From assembly GCF_013181195.1 (NCBI RefSeq), contig NZ_SMZP01000001.1, positions 62,001 to 126,000 of the forward strand: a DNA stretch of 64,000 bases, given 5' to 3'. The stretch comes from Caulobacter sp. RHG1. GTDB taxonomy: Bacteria; Pseudomonadota; Alphaproteobacteria; Caulobacterales; Caulobacteraceae. Of the stretch, positions 35,497 to 44,687 are shown one piece after another. Both the position numbers and the translations under genes were made by a program. Under the pieces are notes generated by a model. It was not told where the DNA came from, made no database searches, and saw only the letters and a program-made list of their open reading frames with translations. Each line of letters begins with the position of its first letter. Within the stretch, counting starts at the first letter, position 1.

Positions 35497-37134
35497 ATGC
35501 CGCTCAGCCCGATTTCCCGCCGCCGCCTGATGGCGTCCTCGGCCGCCGCCTTCGCCGCCGCCGGCCTGCCGTTCAAGGCCCTGGCCGCGCCGACCAAGGC
35601 TGGCGCCATCGAGACGATGAAGAAGGCCTCGCGCTTCATGGTCGACAAGGCCGCCTACAAGGGCGGCTACGTGTGGAGCTACCTGCCCGACTTCTCGCGC
35701 CGCTGGGGCGAGATGGAAGCCTTCCCGACCATGATCTGGGTGCAGCCGCCCGGCACCGGCACGGTCGGCCACCTGTTCCTGGACGCCTATCACGCCACCC
35801 AGGACGAATATTACTACGACGCCGCCTGCAAGGCCGCCGACGCCCTGATCGCCATCCAGAACCCGGCCGGCGGCTGGAACTATCTGGGCGACATGGCCGG
35901 CGAGGCTTCGCTGAAGAAGTGGTACGACACCATCGGCAAGAACGGCTGGCGCCTGGAGGAATTCCAGCACTACTACGGCAACTGCACCTTCGATGACGAA
36001 GGCACCGCCGAAGTCTGCAAGTTCATGCTGCGCATGTACGTCGAGAAGAAGAATCCGAAGTACAAGGCCGCCCTCGACAAGGCCCTGAAGTTCGTCCTGG
36101 AAGCCCAGTATCCGGTCGGAGGCTGGCCGCAGCGCTTCCCGCTGAAGGACGAGTTCCACCACCACGGTAACGCCGACTACACCGGCTACATCACCTTCAA
36201 CGACGACGTGATCGGCGAGAACATCGAGTTCCTGATCATGGTCTACCAGGCGCTGGGCGACGAGAGCGTGCTGGAGCCGATCCGGCGCGCCATGGACTGC
36301 TACATCGCCTGCCAGCAGCCCCAGCCGCAGCCGGCCTGGGGCCTGCAGCACACGGTCAATGACCTGAAGCCCGCCGCGGCCCGCACCTACGAGCCCAAGG
36401 CCTTCGCCACCCACGCCACGGCCAGCAACCTGGCCCAGATGATGACCTTCTATCAGCTGACCGGCGACGCGAAGTACCTGGCGCGCATTCCCGAGGCCCT
36501 GGACTGGCTGGACAGCGTGCGTCTGCCCGACAACGTCGCCCCCGGCAAGGCGCGCTACCCGACCTTCATCCAGGTCGGCACCGGCAAGCCGCTGTACGTG
36601 CACCGCACCGGCTCGAACGTCGTCAACGGCCGCTACTACACCGACGAGAACCCCGAAAAGACCGTCACCCACTACTCGTCGTTCCGCAGCGTCGACGTGA
36701 AGGGCCTGCGCGCCCGCTACGAGAAGCTGAAGGCGACCCCGCCCGAAGAGGCCAGCAAGAACTCGCCGCTGAAGGGACGCCGCACCCTGCCGAAGTATTT
36801 CATGGTCAAGGATCTGTCGGTTGAAGACCTGAAGGTCGGCGGCGATCTGTCCAGCTCGGCCCCCAAGCCGGTCGACGCCGACCTGGCCAAGGTCGCCAAG
36901 CTGACCAGCGAGCTGAACGCCGAGGGCTGGTGGCCCACGCCCCTGACCTCGACCAGCCAGCCCTATATCGGCGACGGCCCGGCTGTGCCGACGCCGGGCG
37001 ACTTCTCCGAGACCAAGGTCGGCGACAAGTACGACACCTCGCCCTATCCCGACCCGAAGCCGGCGATCGGCATCTCGACGGCGTCGTTCATCGCCAACAT
37101 GGCCACGCTGATCAAGTTCGTGGACGCGGCTTAA
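35497..37134 (+). CDS. Tat-exported pectate lyase (PL10-like)
   Basis: A 545-residue protein with a Tat-type leader: SRRRLMASSAAAFAAAGLPF (twin Arg, then hydrophobic). The mature part is a helical toroid-like domain as in the PelA/family-10 pectate lyases: EAQYPVGGWPQRFPLKDEFH, YTGYITFNDDVIGENIEFLI, ARTYEPKAFATHATASNLAQ and THYSSFRS are recognisable blocks. It would cleave polygalacturonate by beta-elimination outside the cytoplasm. The start is ATG 35497 with CGGAG nine bases upstream; the frame is open earlier but runs into the operator region. It is longer than most PL10 catalytic domains because of C-terminal sequence. Confidence 0.75.
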   Translation: MPLSPISRRRLMASSAAAFAAAGLPFKALAAPTKAGAIETMKKASRFMVDKAAYKGGYVWSYLPDFSRRWGEMEAFPTMIWVQPPGTGTVGHLFLDAYHATQDEYYYDAACKAADALIAIQNPAGGWNYLGDMAGEASLKKWYDTIGKNGWRLEEFQHYYGNCTFDDEGTAEVCKFMLRMYVEKKNPKYKAALDKALKFVLEAQYPVGGWPQRFPLKDEFHHHGNADYTGYITFNDDVIGENIEFLIMVYQALGDESVLEPIRRAMDCYIACQQPQPQPAWGLQHTVNDLKPAAARTYEPKAFATHATASNLAQMMTFYQLTGDAKYLARIPEALDWLDSVRLPDNVAPGKARYPTFIQVGTGKPLYVHRTGSNVVNGRYYTDENPEKTVTHYSSFRSVDVKGLRARYEKLKATPPEEASKNSPLKGRRTLPKYFMVKDLSVEDLKVGGDLSSSAPKPVDADLAKVAKLTSELNAEGWWPTPLTSTSQPYIGDGPAVPTPGDFSETKVGDKYDTSPYPDPKPAIGISTASFIANMATLIKFVDAA

Positions 37135-37140
37135 ACTACC

Positions 37141-37713
37141 CTACTCGCTGGCGCGCCGGAGGTTCATCAGGACCTTCGGCGTGTCCTTGCGCAGCGCCTC
37201 GCGGAGCAGGGCCTTGGGGACGGGCCAGTCGACCGCCAGACGGTTCTCGTAGAACACCCGCGTGCCGCGCCCGCCGTTCAAGGGCTCCAGCCGCCACTCG
37301 CCCTGCTCGACCTTGAGGTCGCCCTCCACCAGCTTGAACTTGATGCGGCTGATCGGCTCGTAGTCCGAGCGGAAGACGATGCGCATGCCGGGGAAGACCA
37401 GGTTGCGGCGCGTCAGGTGCTCGCGGATGTCCCAGCCCTTGCGCTGGTCACCCGACAGCACGCGGCAGCTGGTCAGGTTGGTCAGCATCAGGCCGGCCAC
37501 CGCGCAGTCGGTGATCATCGTCCAGACCTTTTGCGGCGGCGCGGCGATGTCGATCACCGCCCGCACATGTCCGGAGATCCCGTCTGGATCGGGCGAGACC
37601 TCGGTATAGGCCTCGCGCTTGGCCAGGGCCGCCTGGGCCTTGGCGTTGAGGTCGAAGGCGCTGGCGCTCGTCGCCGTCAGCAGCAGGCCGAGACCGGCCA
37701 ATAGTGCTCGCAT
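37141..37713 (-). CDS. Exported SRPBCC (START-like) domain protein
   Basis: A 190-residue product with signal peptide MRALLAGLGLLLTATSASAF. The mature part has the SRPBCC lipid-binding pattern: HVRAVIDIAAPPQKVWTMIT, IVFRSDYEPISRIKFKLVEG, and QGEWRLEPLNGGRGTRVFYE with a long C-terminal helix. It probably binds a hydrophobic ligand in the periplasm. The frame is open to 37830 but only the ATG at 37713 gives a signal peptide. Confidence 0.78.
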   Translation of the reverse strand: MRALLAGLGLLLTATSASAFDLNAKAQAALAKREAYTEVSPDPDGISGHVRAVIDIAAPPQKVWTMITDCAVAGLMLTNLTSCRVLSGDQRKGWDIREHLTRRNLVFPGMRIVFRSDYEPISRIKFKLVEGDLKVEQGEWRLEPLNGGRGTRVFYENRLAVDWPVPKALLREALRKDTPKVLMNLRRASE

Positions 37714-37783
37714 CGTCGTCGGCTCCGAATTCTCTGATATCGGAACAGGTACGACGGGTAAGCGGTTGCGGACGCTTTTGCGG

Positions 37784-38047
37784 TCAGACCATCCCGCGGC
37801 CCAAAGCGGCCCGCACCACCTCCGGCGCATGGTCGATCACCCGCAGATAGGCGCTCAGGGCCGAGTCCGGCCGCGCCTCGCCCTGCTCCAGGTCTTCCAG
37901 CAAGGTCAGGTCGATATTGAAGGTGCGGGCGAAGGCGGCCTGGGACAGCCCGGTGCGCCAGCGGACGGCCTGGACCAGGGCGCGGGCGGAACGCGCGCGC
38001 GCCGGGGTGGCGCCCTCGTCGATCGCGAGGTCGGCATGCTTGGTCAT
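37784..38047 (-). CDS. Xre-family HTH protein, antitoxin-like (orphan)
   Basis: An 87-residue protein whose C-terminal 60 residues are an Xre HTH of the HigA/MqsA-antitoxin type: RWRTGLSQAAFARTFNIDLT, then LEDLEQGEARPDSALSAYLR and VIDHAPEVVRAAL. Such genes normally follow a RelE/HigB-like toxin gene. Here the 194 bases upstream contain no toxin frame, only two long inverted repeats. GGAG precedes the ATG. It is probably autoregulatory; its partner may be lost or elsewhere. Confidence 0.8.
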   Translation of the reverse strand: MTKHADLAIDEGATPARARSARALVQAVRWRTGLSQAAFARTFNIDLTLLEDLEQGEARPDSALSAYLRVIDHAPEVVRAALGRGMV

Positions 38048-38066
38048 TCGAACGCTCCTGGGCGAA

Positions 38067-38115
38067 GAGCCTGCCCATTTCTGATGGAAGCCATCAGAAA
38101 TGGATAAGCAGGCTC
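38067..38115. repeat. Long inverted repeat upstream of the antitoxin-like gene
   Basis: Arms CCATTTCTGATGG (38075-38087) and CCATCAGAAATGG (38091-38103) are a perfect 13-bp match with a three-base centre. Outer arms GAGCCTGC and GCAGGCTC extend it across a four-base bulge on one side. It ends 20 bases before the HTH gene start. It could be the operator of that regulator or a leader hairpin. Confidence 0.8.
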
Positions 38116-38129
38116 GTTCTGCTTCTAAG

Positions 38130-38182
38130 CTGGAGCGTGGCAGGCGCCGAAACCGCAAACACTTTCGGCTGCCACGCTCTAG
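38130..38182. repeat. Second inverted repeat between HTH gene and helicase gene
   Basis: CTGGAGCGTGGCA plus GCCGAAA pair with TTTCGGC plus TGCCACGCTCTAG, a stem of about 20 pairs with one mismatch and a GGC bulge, closing a ten-base loop CCGCAAACAC (38153-38162). It lies in the promoter-sized gap right of the HTH gene and left of the helicase stop. It looks like an extragenic palindrome or an RNA hairpin; there is no T-run beyond it. Confidence 0.7.
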
Positions 38183-38241
38183 CGTCCTCCCTTTGGACGA
38201 CTAATAGGACCGCTCGATTGCAGAATTTCGACGGCTTTGAG

Positions 38242-41079
38242 TCAGTCCGTGTCGGAAGCTTGGCTCTTGGTCAGGAAACCCGCCGTCGCCTCGATGGCCT
38301 CAACCAGGCTGACCCGCTCGATCTGCACGCCTTCGGGCAAGCTTGAGAACAATCGCGTCGGCGCGGCGGCGTCCAGCATCACGAACACGCCGCGGTCGTC
38401 GGCGCGGCGGATCAGCCGGCCGAAGGCCTGGCTGATGCGGGCGCGGGCCACGGCGTCGTCATAGCCCTTGCCGCCAAAGCGCAACCGCCGGGCCTTGTGC
38501 AGCACATCCGGACGCGGCCACGGCACGCGGTCGAAAACCAGCAGGCGCAAGCTGCGCCCGGGCACGTCGACGCCGTCCCGGATGGCGTCGGTGCCCAGCA
38601 GGCACGCGTCCTCCTCGGCCCGGAAGATGTCGACCAGCGCACCCACCTCCAGCGGATCGACATGCTGGGCGTAGAGGGCCAGGCCGTTGTCAGCGAGCGG
38701 CGCGGCGATACGTTCATGCACGGCCTTCAGGCGGCGGATGGCGGTGAACAGGCCAAGGCCCCCGCCCCCAGCGGCCAGAAACAGCTCGCGCATCGCGGCC
38801 GAGACCTGGCGCGGGTCTTCCTTGTTCACGTCCGTGACCACATAGGCCTTGGCGTTGTTCTGGTAGTCGAACGGCGAGGCCAGGCGCAGCACCTTGGGCG
38901 CAGTCGGCAGGCGCGCGGCGCCGGTGCGCATCTCGGCTAGGGCGAACGGATCCTCCAGGGCCGGATCAACGAGGGTGGCGCTGGTCACCAAGACCCCGTG
39001 AGCCGGCGAGAGCACCGCCGCACGCAGCGGCTCGGTCGGGTCCACCCAGTGGCGGCGACAGGCGGCGTCGACGACGCGGCCGTACAGGAACGTGGCCTCG
39101 AACCAGTCGACGAAGTCGGGATCGGCCTGGCTCGGATCGACATCGTCCTCCTCGAGCGCCTTCAGGATCGAGCGCCAGGCCGGCAGGGTCATGCGGGCGC
39201 GGCGATCCAGGCCCCGCAGCGCGCCTTCGATCCGCGCGCGCTCGGACGTCCCCAGATGCTCGGCGTCCTCGTCCAGCACGTCTTCCAGGGCGCGGACCAG
39301 GGCCAGCAGCGGCGCTTCCAGTGAGGCCAGGGCGCGGGCGGCCTCGGGCGCGCGCTCGCGGACCAGGTCGATGGCTGGCCGCGCATCGCATTGCAGGCCC
39401 AGATCGGCGCCGCCCCGCTCGCTGGAGCGGGCGCGCAGTTGCTCGATCACCGCGACCAGGAAGTTTTCGATCGGGCCGATCGGATTGATCTGGCCGTCCG
39501 GCGGCGCGACCCGGCCCGACCAGCCCTCGCCTGGCAGAGCGGCGGCGGCGTGGATCGCCTGGGTCATCGCCAGCCGCGCGCCTTCCTTGTCGCCCAGGAT
39601 GTCCAGCAGACGGGCCTCCAGCCCCCTGCCCCGGCGGCCACGGCCCTCGGGACCCCGGATCCAGCGGCGCAGCTCCGCGGCCTCCGCGCCCGACAGGGCG
39701 GCGGAAAAGGCGCTGTCGGCGGCCTCGAACAGGTGGTGGCCCTCGTCGAAGACGATGCGCTTGAGACTGGTGGTCTCGTTGTCGCCCTTCAGCCCCCGCG
39801 CCGTGCGCGCGCCGTCGAAGGCGGCTTGAGTGAGGACAAGGGCATGGTTGGCGATGACCAGGTCGGCGCGCTTGGACGCCCGCACGGCCTTTTCGATGTA
39901 GCAGATGCGATAGTGCTGGCAGCCGGCATGGATGCACTCGCCGCGCCGATCGACCAGGTTCGACGGACTGGCCTGGGCCGAGGGCGGGACGGCGGACAAG
40001 GTCGGCAGCCAGGCCGGGAAGTCTCCGCCGGTCATGTCGCCGTCGCGCGTCGCGCGGGTCCAGCGCGCCGTCAGGGCCAGGCCGATCAGGTCGCCATTGC
40101 CCAGCTGGGCGCTGTTGATCTGTTCCTGAAAGTTCAGCAGGCACAGATAGTTCTCACGCCCCTTGCGGACGACGGCCTTCTTGGCGCGTTCCTTGGGATC
40201 GGGATAGATCGACCGGCTCTCGCGCTCGATCTGGCGCTGCAGGGCGCGGGTATAGGTGCTGACCCAGACCGACGGTCCGTTGGCCTCTGCCCACAGCGAA
40301 GCCGGGGCCAGATAGCCCAGGGTCTTGCCGACGCCGGTGCCGGCCTCGGCCAGCATCATCCGCGGCTCGCCCTCGCGCTCGCGCGGCTGGAAGGCGAAGG
40401 ACGCCTCCCTGGCGAAGGTCGCCTGGGCCTCGCGCACCTCTTCCAGGCCTGAGCGCTGCAGCAGCTCGTTCAGCCGCAGCTCGACGCGTTCGGGGTCGAT
40501 GGGCCGCGAGCCGGCTTCGCCCGGCGGGGCCTGATCCTCCCATTCGACCAGGCGAGCCCAGACGTCCAGGCCAGAGCCTCGGAACTGGTTGCCGACCGGG
40601 ACTGAGCGCAGCGCGCCGATCACCGCAGGCCCCCACGACCAGCCGGCCTTGGCCAGGGTCTCGGCGACGGCCAGCGCCTCCTCGCGCGACGGCACGGGCG
40701 TCAGAGCCAGCTCGCGCAGCAGGGCGTCGGCGCTCTCGCGCAGGCTCTGGGCCTGTTCGCCCGCGCCGCGCGGCTCGGCCAAGCCCAGCGCCATGGCGAG
40801 ACCCACGGCCGACGGCGCGCAGAAGGTCGCCGGGCGGACGAAAGCGTAGAGCTCCAGCACGTCGAACAGGCGTGGCCCGCGCCCCGGCGGCGAAAGGTTC
40901 AGACGGCGGGCGGTCATGGCCGCATGGGCCACCAGCACCGGGCGGTGCTCGAACAGGTCGCGGGCGTCCGGCGCGCGCAGCAGCCGCCCCTCGCCCGAGC
41001 CGTCGGCCACGCCGGCGCGCGGCCCGGGCAGGACGACCAGGGCCGGAGCCAGATCCAGAGTCGGCGGGAATGCAGTCAC
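38242..41079 (-). CDS. DinG/Rad3-type ATP-dependent DNA helicase
   Basis: A 945-residue XPD-like superfamily 2 helicase. Walker A is in AEAGTGVGKTLGYLAPASLW (about 265), the DEAH-type box is VFDEGHHLFEA, and four cysteines fit the iron-sulfur domain (ENYLCLLNF, ECIHAGCQHYRICYIEKA). The C-terminal half ends with motif VI-like ISQAFGRLIRRADDRGV. The first 120 residues (VLVAHAAMTARRL, LFDVLELYAFVRPATF) look like a degraded DnaQ exonuclease domain. It unwinds 5'-3', probably in repair of R-loops or forks. Confidence 0.9.
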   Translation of the reverse strand: MTAFPPTLDLAPALVVLPGPRAGVADGSGEGRLLRAPDARDLFEHRPVLVAHAAMTARRLNLSPPGRGPRLFDVLELYAFVRPATFCAPSAVGLAMALGLAEPRGAGEQAQSLRESADALLRELALTPVPSREEALAVAETLAKAGWSWGPAVIGALRSVPVGNQFRGSGLDVWARLVEWEDQAPPGEAGSRPIDPERVELRLNELLQRSGLEEVREAQATFAREASFAFQPREREGEPRMMLAEAGTGVGKTLGYLAPASLWAEANGPSVWVSTYTRALQRQIERESRSIYPDPKERAKKAVVRKGRENYLCLLNFQEQINSAQLGNGDLIGLALTARWTRATRDGDMTGGDFPAWLPTLSAVPPSAQASPSNLVDRRGECIHAGCQHYRICYIEKAVRASKRADLVIANHALVLTQAAFDGARTARGLKGDNETTSLKRIVFDEGHHLFEAADSAFSAALSGAEAAELRRWIRGPEGRGRRGRGLEARLLDILGDKEGARLAMTQAIHAAAALPGEGWSGRVAPPDGQINPIGPIENFLVAVIEQLRARSSERGGADLGLQCDARPAIDLVRERAPEAARALASLEAPLLALVRALEDVLDEDAEHLGTSERARIEGALRGLDRRARMTLPAWRSILKALEEDDVDPSQADPDFVDWFEATFLYGRVVDAACRRHWVDPTEPLRAAVLSPAHGVLVTSATLVDPALEDPFALAEMRTGAARLPTAPKVLRLASPFDYQNNAKAYVVTDVNKEDPRQVSAAMRELFLAAGGGGLGLFTAIRRLKAVHERIAAPLADNGLALYAQHVDPLEVGALVDIFRAEEDACLLGTDAIRDGVDVPGRSLRLLVFDRVPWPRPDVLHKARRLRFGGKGYDDAVARARISQAFGRLIRRADDRGVFVMLDAAAPTRLFSSLPEGVQIERVSLVEAIEATAGFLTKSQASDTD

Positions 41080-41130
41080 ACGAGTCTGTTAGCAAAAACG
41101 GCCGCGAAACAGAATGGGAACGGGTGCTTT

Positions 41131-42096
41131 TCAGCCGATCGGGCCGTACTCGTCGTCATCCAGACCGTCCAGCCGGTCGATCCCGGCCTGGGCCGGACCG
41201 CGGATGTCCGGATCCGGACTTTCGACCGCGCGTCGATACATGACGAGGGCCAGCTCGGCGTCGGCCCGCATGCCGCGCCCCATCTCGCACATGAAGCCCA
41301 GCATCAGCCACGCGCGCAGATCGCCGCGCTCGGCCGCCATCTGGAACCAGCGGATCGCCTCGACATAGTCGATCGGTACGCCCGCGCCCCGATAGTGGGC
41401 CGCGCCCAGACTGGACATGCCTTCCGGCAGATCGTTCACGGCCGCGCCCGCATACAACCGCAAGGCTGCGTCAGGATCTTTACGCACGCCACGGCCCGCG
41501 GTGTGGAGCCGCCCCATCGCGTTCATCGCCTCGGCCGAGCCCATCTCGATCGCTCTCTGCAGCATCAGGACGCCGCGCGCCGTGTCGATCCGCCCACCAT
41601 AACCGTTGAGATAGGCCCGGCCGGCGGCGAAGGCGCCCTGAGATGACCCCGCCATGGCCGCGCGGGCGTACCAGGCGCGAACCAGGGCGGCGTTCTCGCG
41701 CACTCCGCCACCGCCTTCGTAGACGACCGCCAGATTGTGCATGCCGTTCGGATCTCCCGCCTGCGCAGCGCGAGCATACAGCCGCATCGCCTGACGCCGG
41801 TCGACCGGTACGCCGTCCGCGCCGTGGAAATAGGCGTTGCCCAACTCGACCATGGCCTCGGTTTCGCCGGCGGCCACGCCCTTGCGCAGCCAGATCAGAG
41901 CCTTGACCTGATCCGGTTCACGTCCCGCGGCGCGCACGTAGCAATAGGCCAGATCGACATAGGCCTTGGCGTCGCCCCGCTCGGCTCGGTGCTGGACGGC
42001 CTGGCAATCGGTTTCGGTCTGGAAGTCCTGCGCCCGAGCCATGTCGGCGGGCGACAGCATCATGATCAAGAAGGCAAGCAGCGCACCGATACGCAT
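41131..42096 (-). CDS. Exported Sel1-repeat protein
   Basis: A 321-residue protein with signal peptide (MRIGALLAFLIMMLSPADMA) and about seven Sel1-type repeats of 36 residues, for example AMVELGNAYFHGADGVPVDR RQAMRLYARA, GMSSLGAAHYRGAGVPIDYV EAIRWFQMA and AWLMLGFMCEMGRGMRADAE. Sel1 arrays are protein-binding solenoids. It sits divergent from the Lhr-like helicase gene with 146 bp between. PodJ later in the window also carries Sel1 repeats. Confidence 0.85.
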   Translation of the reverse strand: MRIGALLAFLIMMLSPADMARAQDFQTETDCQAVQHRAERGDAKAYVDLAYCYVRAAGREPDQVKALIWLRKGVAAGETEAMVELGNAYFHGADGVPVDRRQAMRLYARAAQAGDPNGMHNLAVVYEGGGGVRENAALVRAWYARAAMAGSSQGAFAAGRAYLNGYGGRIDTARGVLMLQRAIEMGSAEAMNAMGRLHTAGRGVRKDPDAALRLYAGAAVNDLPEGMSSLGAAHYRGAGVPIDYVEAIRWFQMAAERGDLRAWLMLGFMCEMGRGMRADAELALVMYRRAVESPDPDIRGPAQAGIDRLDGLDDDEYGPIG

Positions 42097-42242
42097 CAGG
42101 TCCCCATCGAGCCCCGATCGTCACGTCGCTGGCCGCCTCGTCAAGCCAGACAACCGCAAGCTTCGCTGCGCGCAACCAGACTCGCCCGTTACGGGTTCAA
42201 AAGACGGATGAAACAGAAGGGGAACATGCTATATCGCGGTCA

Positions 42243-44687
42243 ATGTTCGCGGCTGACGCCCTTCCTCCCAAGTTCCAAGAGTGGTTCGCCGCCCGTGGCT
42301 GGAGCCCGCGCGAGCATCAGCTGGCCATGCTGGACAAGGCCCGGGCCGGACGCGGCGCGCTGCTGATCGCCCCGACCGGCGGCGGCAAGACCCTGGCAGG
42401 CTTCCTGCCCAGCCTGATCGAGCTGGCCGAGCGCCCGCCGCGCAACACGCCGGCTGGGATCCACACCCTTTACATCTCGCCGCTGAAGGCCCTGGCTGTC
42501 GACGTCGAGCGCAACCTGCTGACGCCGATCCGTGAGATGGGCCTGCCGATCGTGGCCGAGAGCCGCACCGGCGACACCGGCGAGAGCCGCAAGGCGCGTC
42601 AACGGATCAAACCGCCGGACATCCTGCTGACCACGCCCGAGCAGCTGGCCCTGTTCTGCGCCTGGGAGGGCGCGCGCGAGTATTTCAGCGATCTGCGCTG
42701 CGTGATCATCGACGAAGCCCACGCCATCTGGCCGGGCAAGCGCGGCGATCTGCTGGCGCTCGGCTTGGCGCGACTGCAGCAGTTCGCACCCGAGATGCGG
42801 CGCGTAGGCCTGTCCGCGACGGTCAATGACCCAGACCTCGTGCGGCGTTGGCTGGGCGCGGGGCAGGACGTCGACCTCGTCCTCGGCTCGGGCGGCGCGC
42901 AGCCGGTCGTCGAGGTTCTGGTGTCCGGCGGCCGCGTGCCCTGGGCCGGCCACACGGCCGAGCACGCCATGGCCGAGGTCTACGAGATCATCAAGTCGGC
43001 CCAGACGGCGCTGATCTTCGTCAACACCCGCTTCCAGGCCGAGTTCGCCTTTCAGCGCCTGTGGGAGCTGAACGAGGCGGACCTGCCGATCGCCCTGCAC
43101 CACGGCAGTCTGTCTGCCGAACAGCGGCGCAAGGTCGAGGCGGCCATGGCCCGCGGCGAGCTGCGAGCGGTCGTCTGCACCTCGACCCTCGACATGGGCA
43201 TCGACTGGGGGGACGTGGACCTCGTGATCCAGCTTGCCGCGCCCAAGGGGGCCTCGCGCATGGTCCAGCGGATCGGCCGCGCCAACCACCGCCTGGACGA
43301 GCCCAGCCGCGCCCTGTTCGTGCCCGCCAGCCGCTTCGAGATGCTGGAGTGCCGCGCCGCCGCCGACGCCATCCTGGAGAACCATCTGGACGGCGAGCCG
43401 GCTCGGGTCGGCACGCTGGACACCCTGGCTCAGCACATCATGGGCTGCGCGTGCTCCGAGCCCTTCAAGCTGACCGACCTCTATGACGAGATCCGCTCGG
43501 CTGGGCCCTATTCGGACCTGTCCTGGGAAGACTTCGAGACCGTCGTCGATTTCGTCTCGACCGGCGGCTACGCCTTGCGCACCTACGACAAGTTTCGCCG
43601 CATCGTGCAAACGCAGGACGGCCTGTGGACCGCCCGAAACGCCCAGGCCCGCCAGCAGCACCGCATGAACGTCGGCGTCATCGTCACGCCCGGCATGATC
43701 AACATCCGGATCGGCGGCGGGAAGCGGCCAATGGGCGGCCGCAAGATCGGCGAGGCCGAGGAAGGCTATTTCGAACAGCTGACCCCGGGCGACACCTTCG
43801 TCTTCGCCGGCCAGGTCTGGCGCTACAACAGCCTGGTGGGCGCCGACGCCTTCGTCAGCCCCGCGCCGAATGACGACCCGAAGATGCCCAGTTGGGGCGG
43901 GTCCAAGTTCCCGCTCTCGACCTATCTGGCCAGTCGCGTTCGCCAGATGATGCACGACGAGCGCGAGTGGGCCGCCCTGCCCCCGGACGTGCAGGAATGG
44001 CTGGCCTGGCAGAAGCTGCGCTCGGCCATCCCGGACGAGGGCGAGATGCTGCTGGAGACCTTCCAGCGCGGCAAGCGCTTCCACCTGGTCTGCTATCCGT
44101 TCGATGGGCGCCTAGCCCACACCACCCTGGCCATGCTGCTGACCCGACGGCTGGATCGACTGGGCGTCGGACCGCTGGGCTTCGTCTGCAACGACTACGC
44201 CCTGAACGTCTGGTCGCTGCGACCGATGGACGGCCTCGATCTGGACGAGCTGTTCGCCCAGGACATGCTGGGCGACGACCTGGAGGTCTGGCTGGACGAG
44301 AGCTTCATGATGAAGCGGGCTTTCAAGCACTGCGCCTTGATCGCCGGCCTGATCGAGCGTCGCCATCCTGGCGCCGAGAAGTCCGGACGGCAGGTGACCT
44401 TCTCGACAGACCTGATCTACGACGTGCTGCGCAAACACCAACCCGACCACCTGATGCTGCGCTGCGCTCGCCACGACGCGGCCACCGGCCTGCTCGACAT
44501 CGCGCGCCTGGGCGACATGCTGACCCGCGTGCAGGGGCGTATCCGTCATGTGCCGCTGGAGCGCGTATCCCCCTTCGCCGTGCCGATCATGCTGGAGATC
44601 GGCCGCGAGCGCGCGCCGGGCGACGCAGCCGGCGAGATGATCCTGGCCGAGGCCGAGGAAGACCTGATCGCCGAGGCCATGTCGTGA
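42243..44687 (+). CDS. Ligase-associated DEXH-box DNA helicase (Lhr-like)
   Basis: An 814-residue Lhr-core helicase: APTGGGKTLAGFLPSL (Walker A), CVIIDEAHAIWPGKRGDLLA (DEAH), VGLSATVNDPD (motif III), CTSTLDMGIDWGDVDLV and RIGRANHRLDEPSRAL (motif VI), then the winged-helix and Lhr-type C-terminal domain. It belongs to the bacterial ligase-associated DNA damage response set. The stop overlaps the PdeM start (GTGA). The usual ATP-dependent ligase and exonuclease genes of this set are not beside it. Confidence 0.93.
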   Translation: MFAADALPPKFQEWFAARGWSPREHQLAMLDKARAGRGALLIAPTGGGKTLAGFLPSLIELAERPPRNTPAGIHTLYISPLKALAVDVERNLLTPIREMGLPIVAESRTGDTGESRKARQRIKPPDILLTTPEQLALFCAWEGAREYFSDLRCVIIDEAHAIWPGKRGDLLALGLARLQQFAPEMRRVGLSATVNDPDLVRRWLGAGQDVDLVLGSGGAQPVVEVLVSGGRVPWAGHTAEHAMAEVYEIIKSAQTALIFVNTRFQAEFAFQRLWELNEADLPIALHHGSLSAEQRRKVEAAMARGELRAVVCTSTLDMGIDWGDVDLVIQLAAPKGASRMVQRIGRANHRLDEPSRALFVPASRFEMLECRAAADAILENHLDGEPARVGTLDTLAQHIMGCACSEPFKLTDLYDEIRSAGPYSDLSWEDFETVVDFVSTGGYALRTYDKFRRIVQTQDGLWTARNAQARQQHRMNVGVIVTPGMINIRIGGGKRPMGGRKIGEAEEGYFEQLTPGDTFVFAGQVWRYNSLVGADAFVSPAPNDDPKMPSWGGSKFPLSTYLASRVRQMMHDEREWAALPPDVQEWLAWQKLRSAIPDEGEMLLETFQRGKRFHLVCYPFDGRLAHTTLAMLLTRRLDRLGVGPLGFVCNDYALNVWSLRPMDGLDLDELFAQDMLGDDLEVWLDESFMMKRAFKHCALIAGLIERRHPGAEKSGRQVTFSTDLIYDVLRKHQPDHLMLRCARHDAATGLLDIARLGDMLTRVQGRIRHVPLERVSPFAVPIMLEIGRERAPGDAAGEMILAEAEEDLIAEAMS

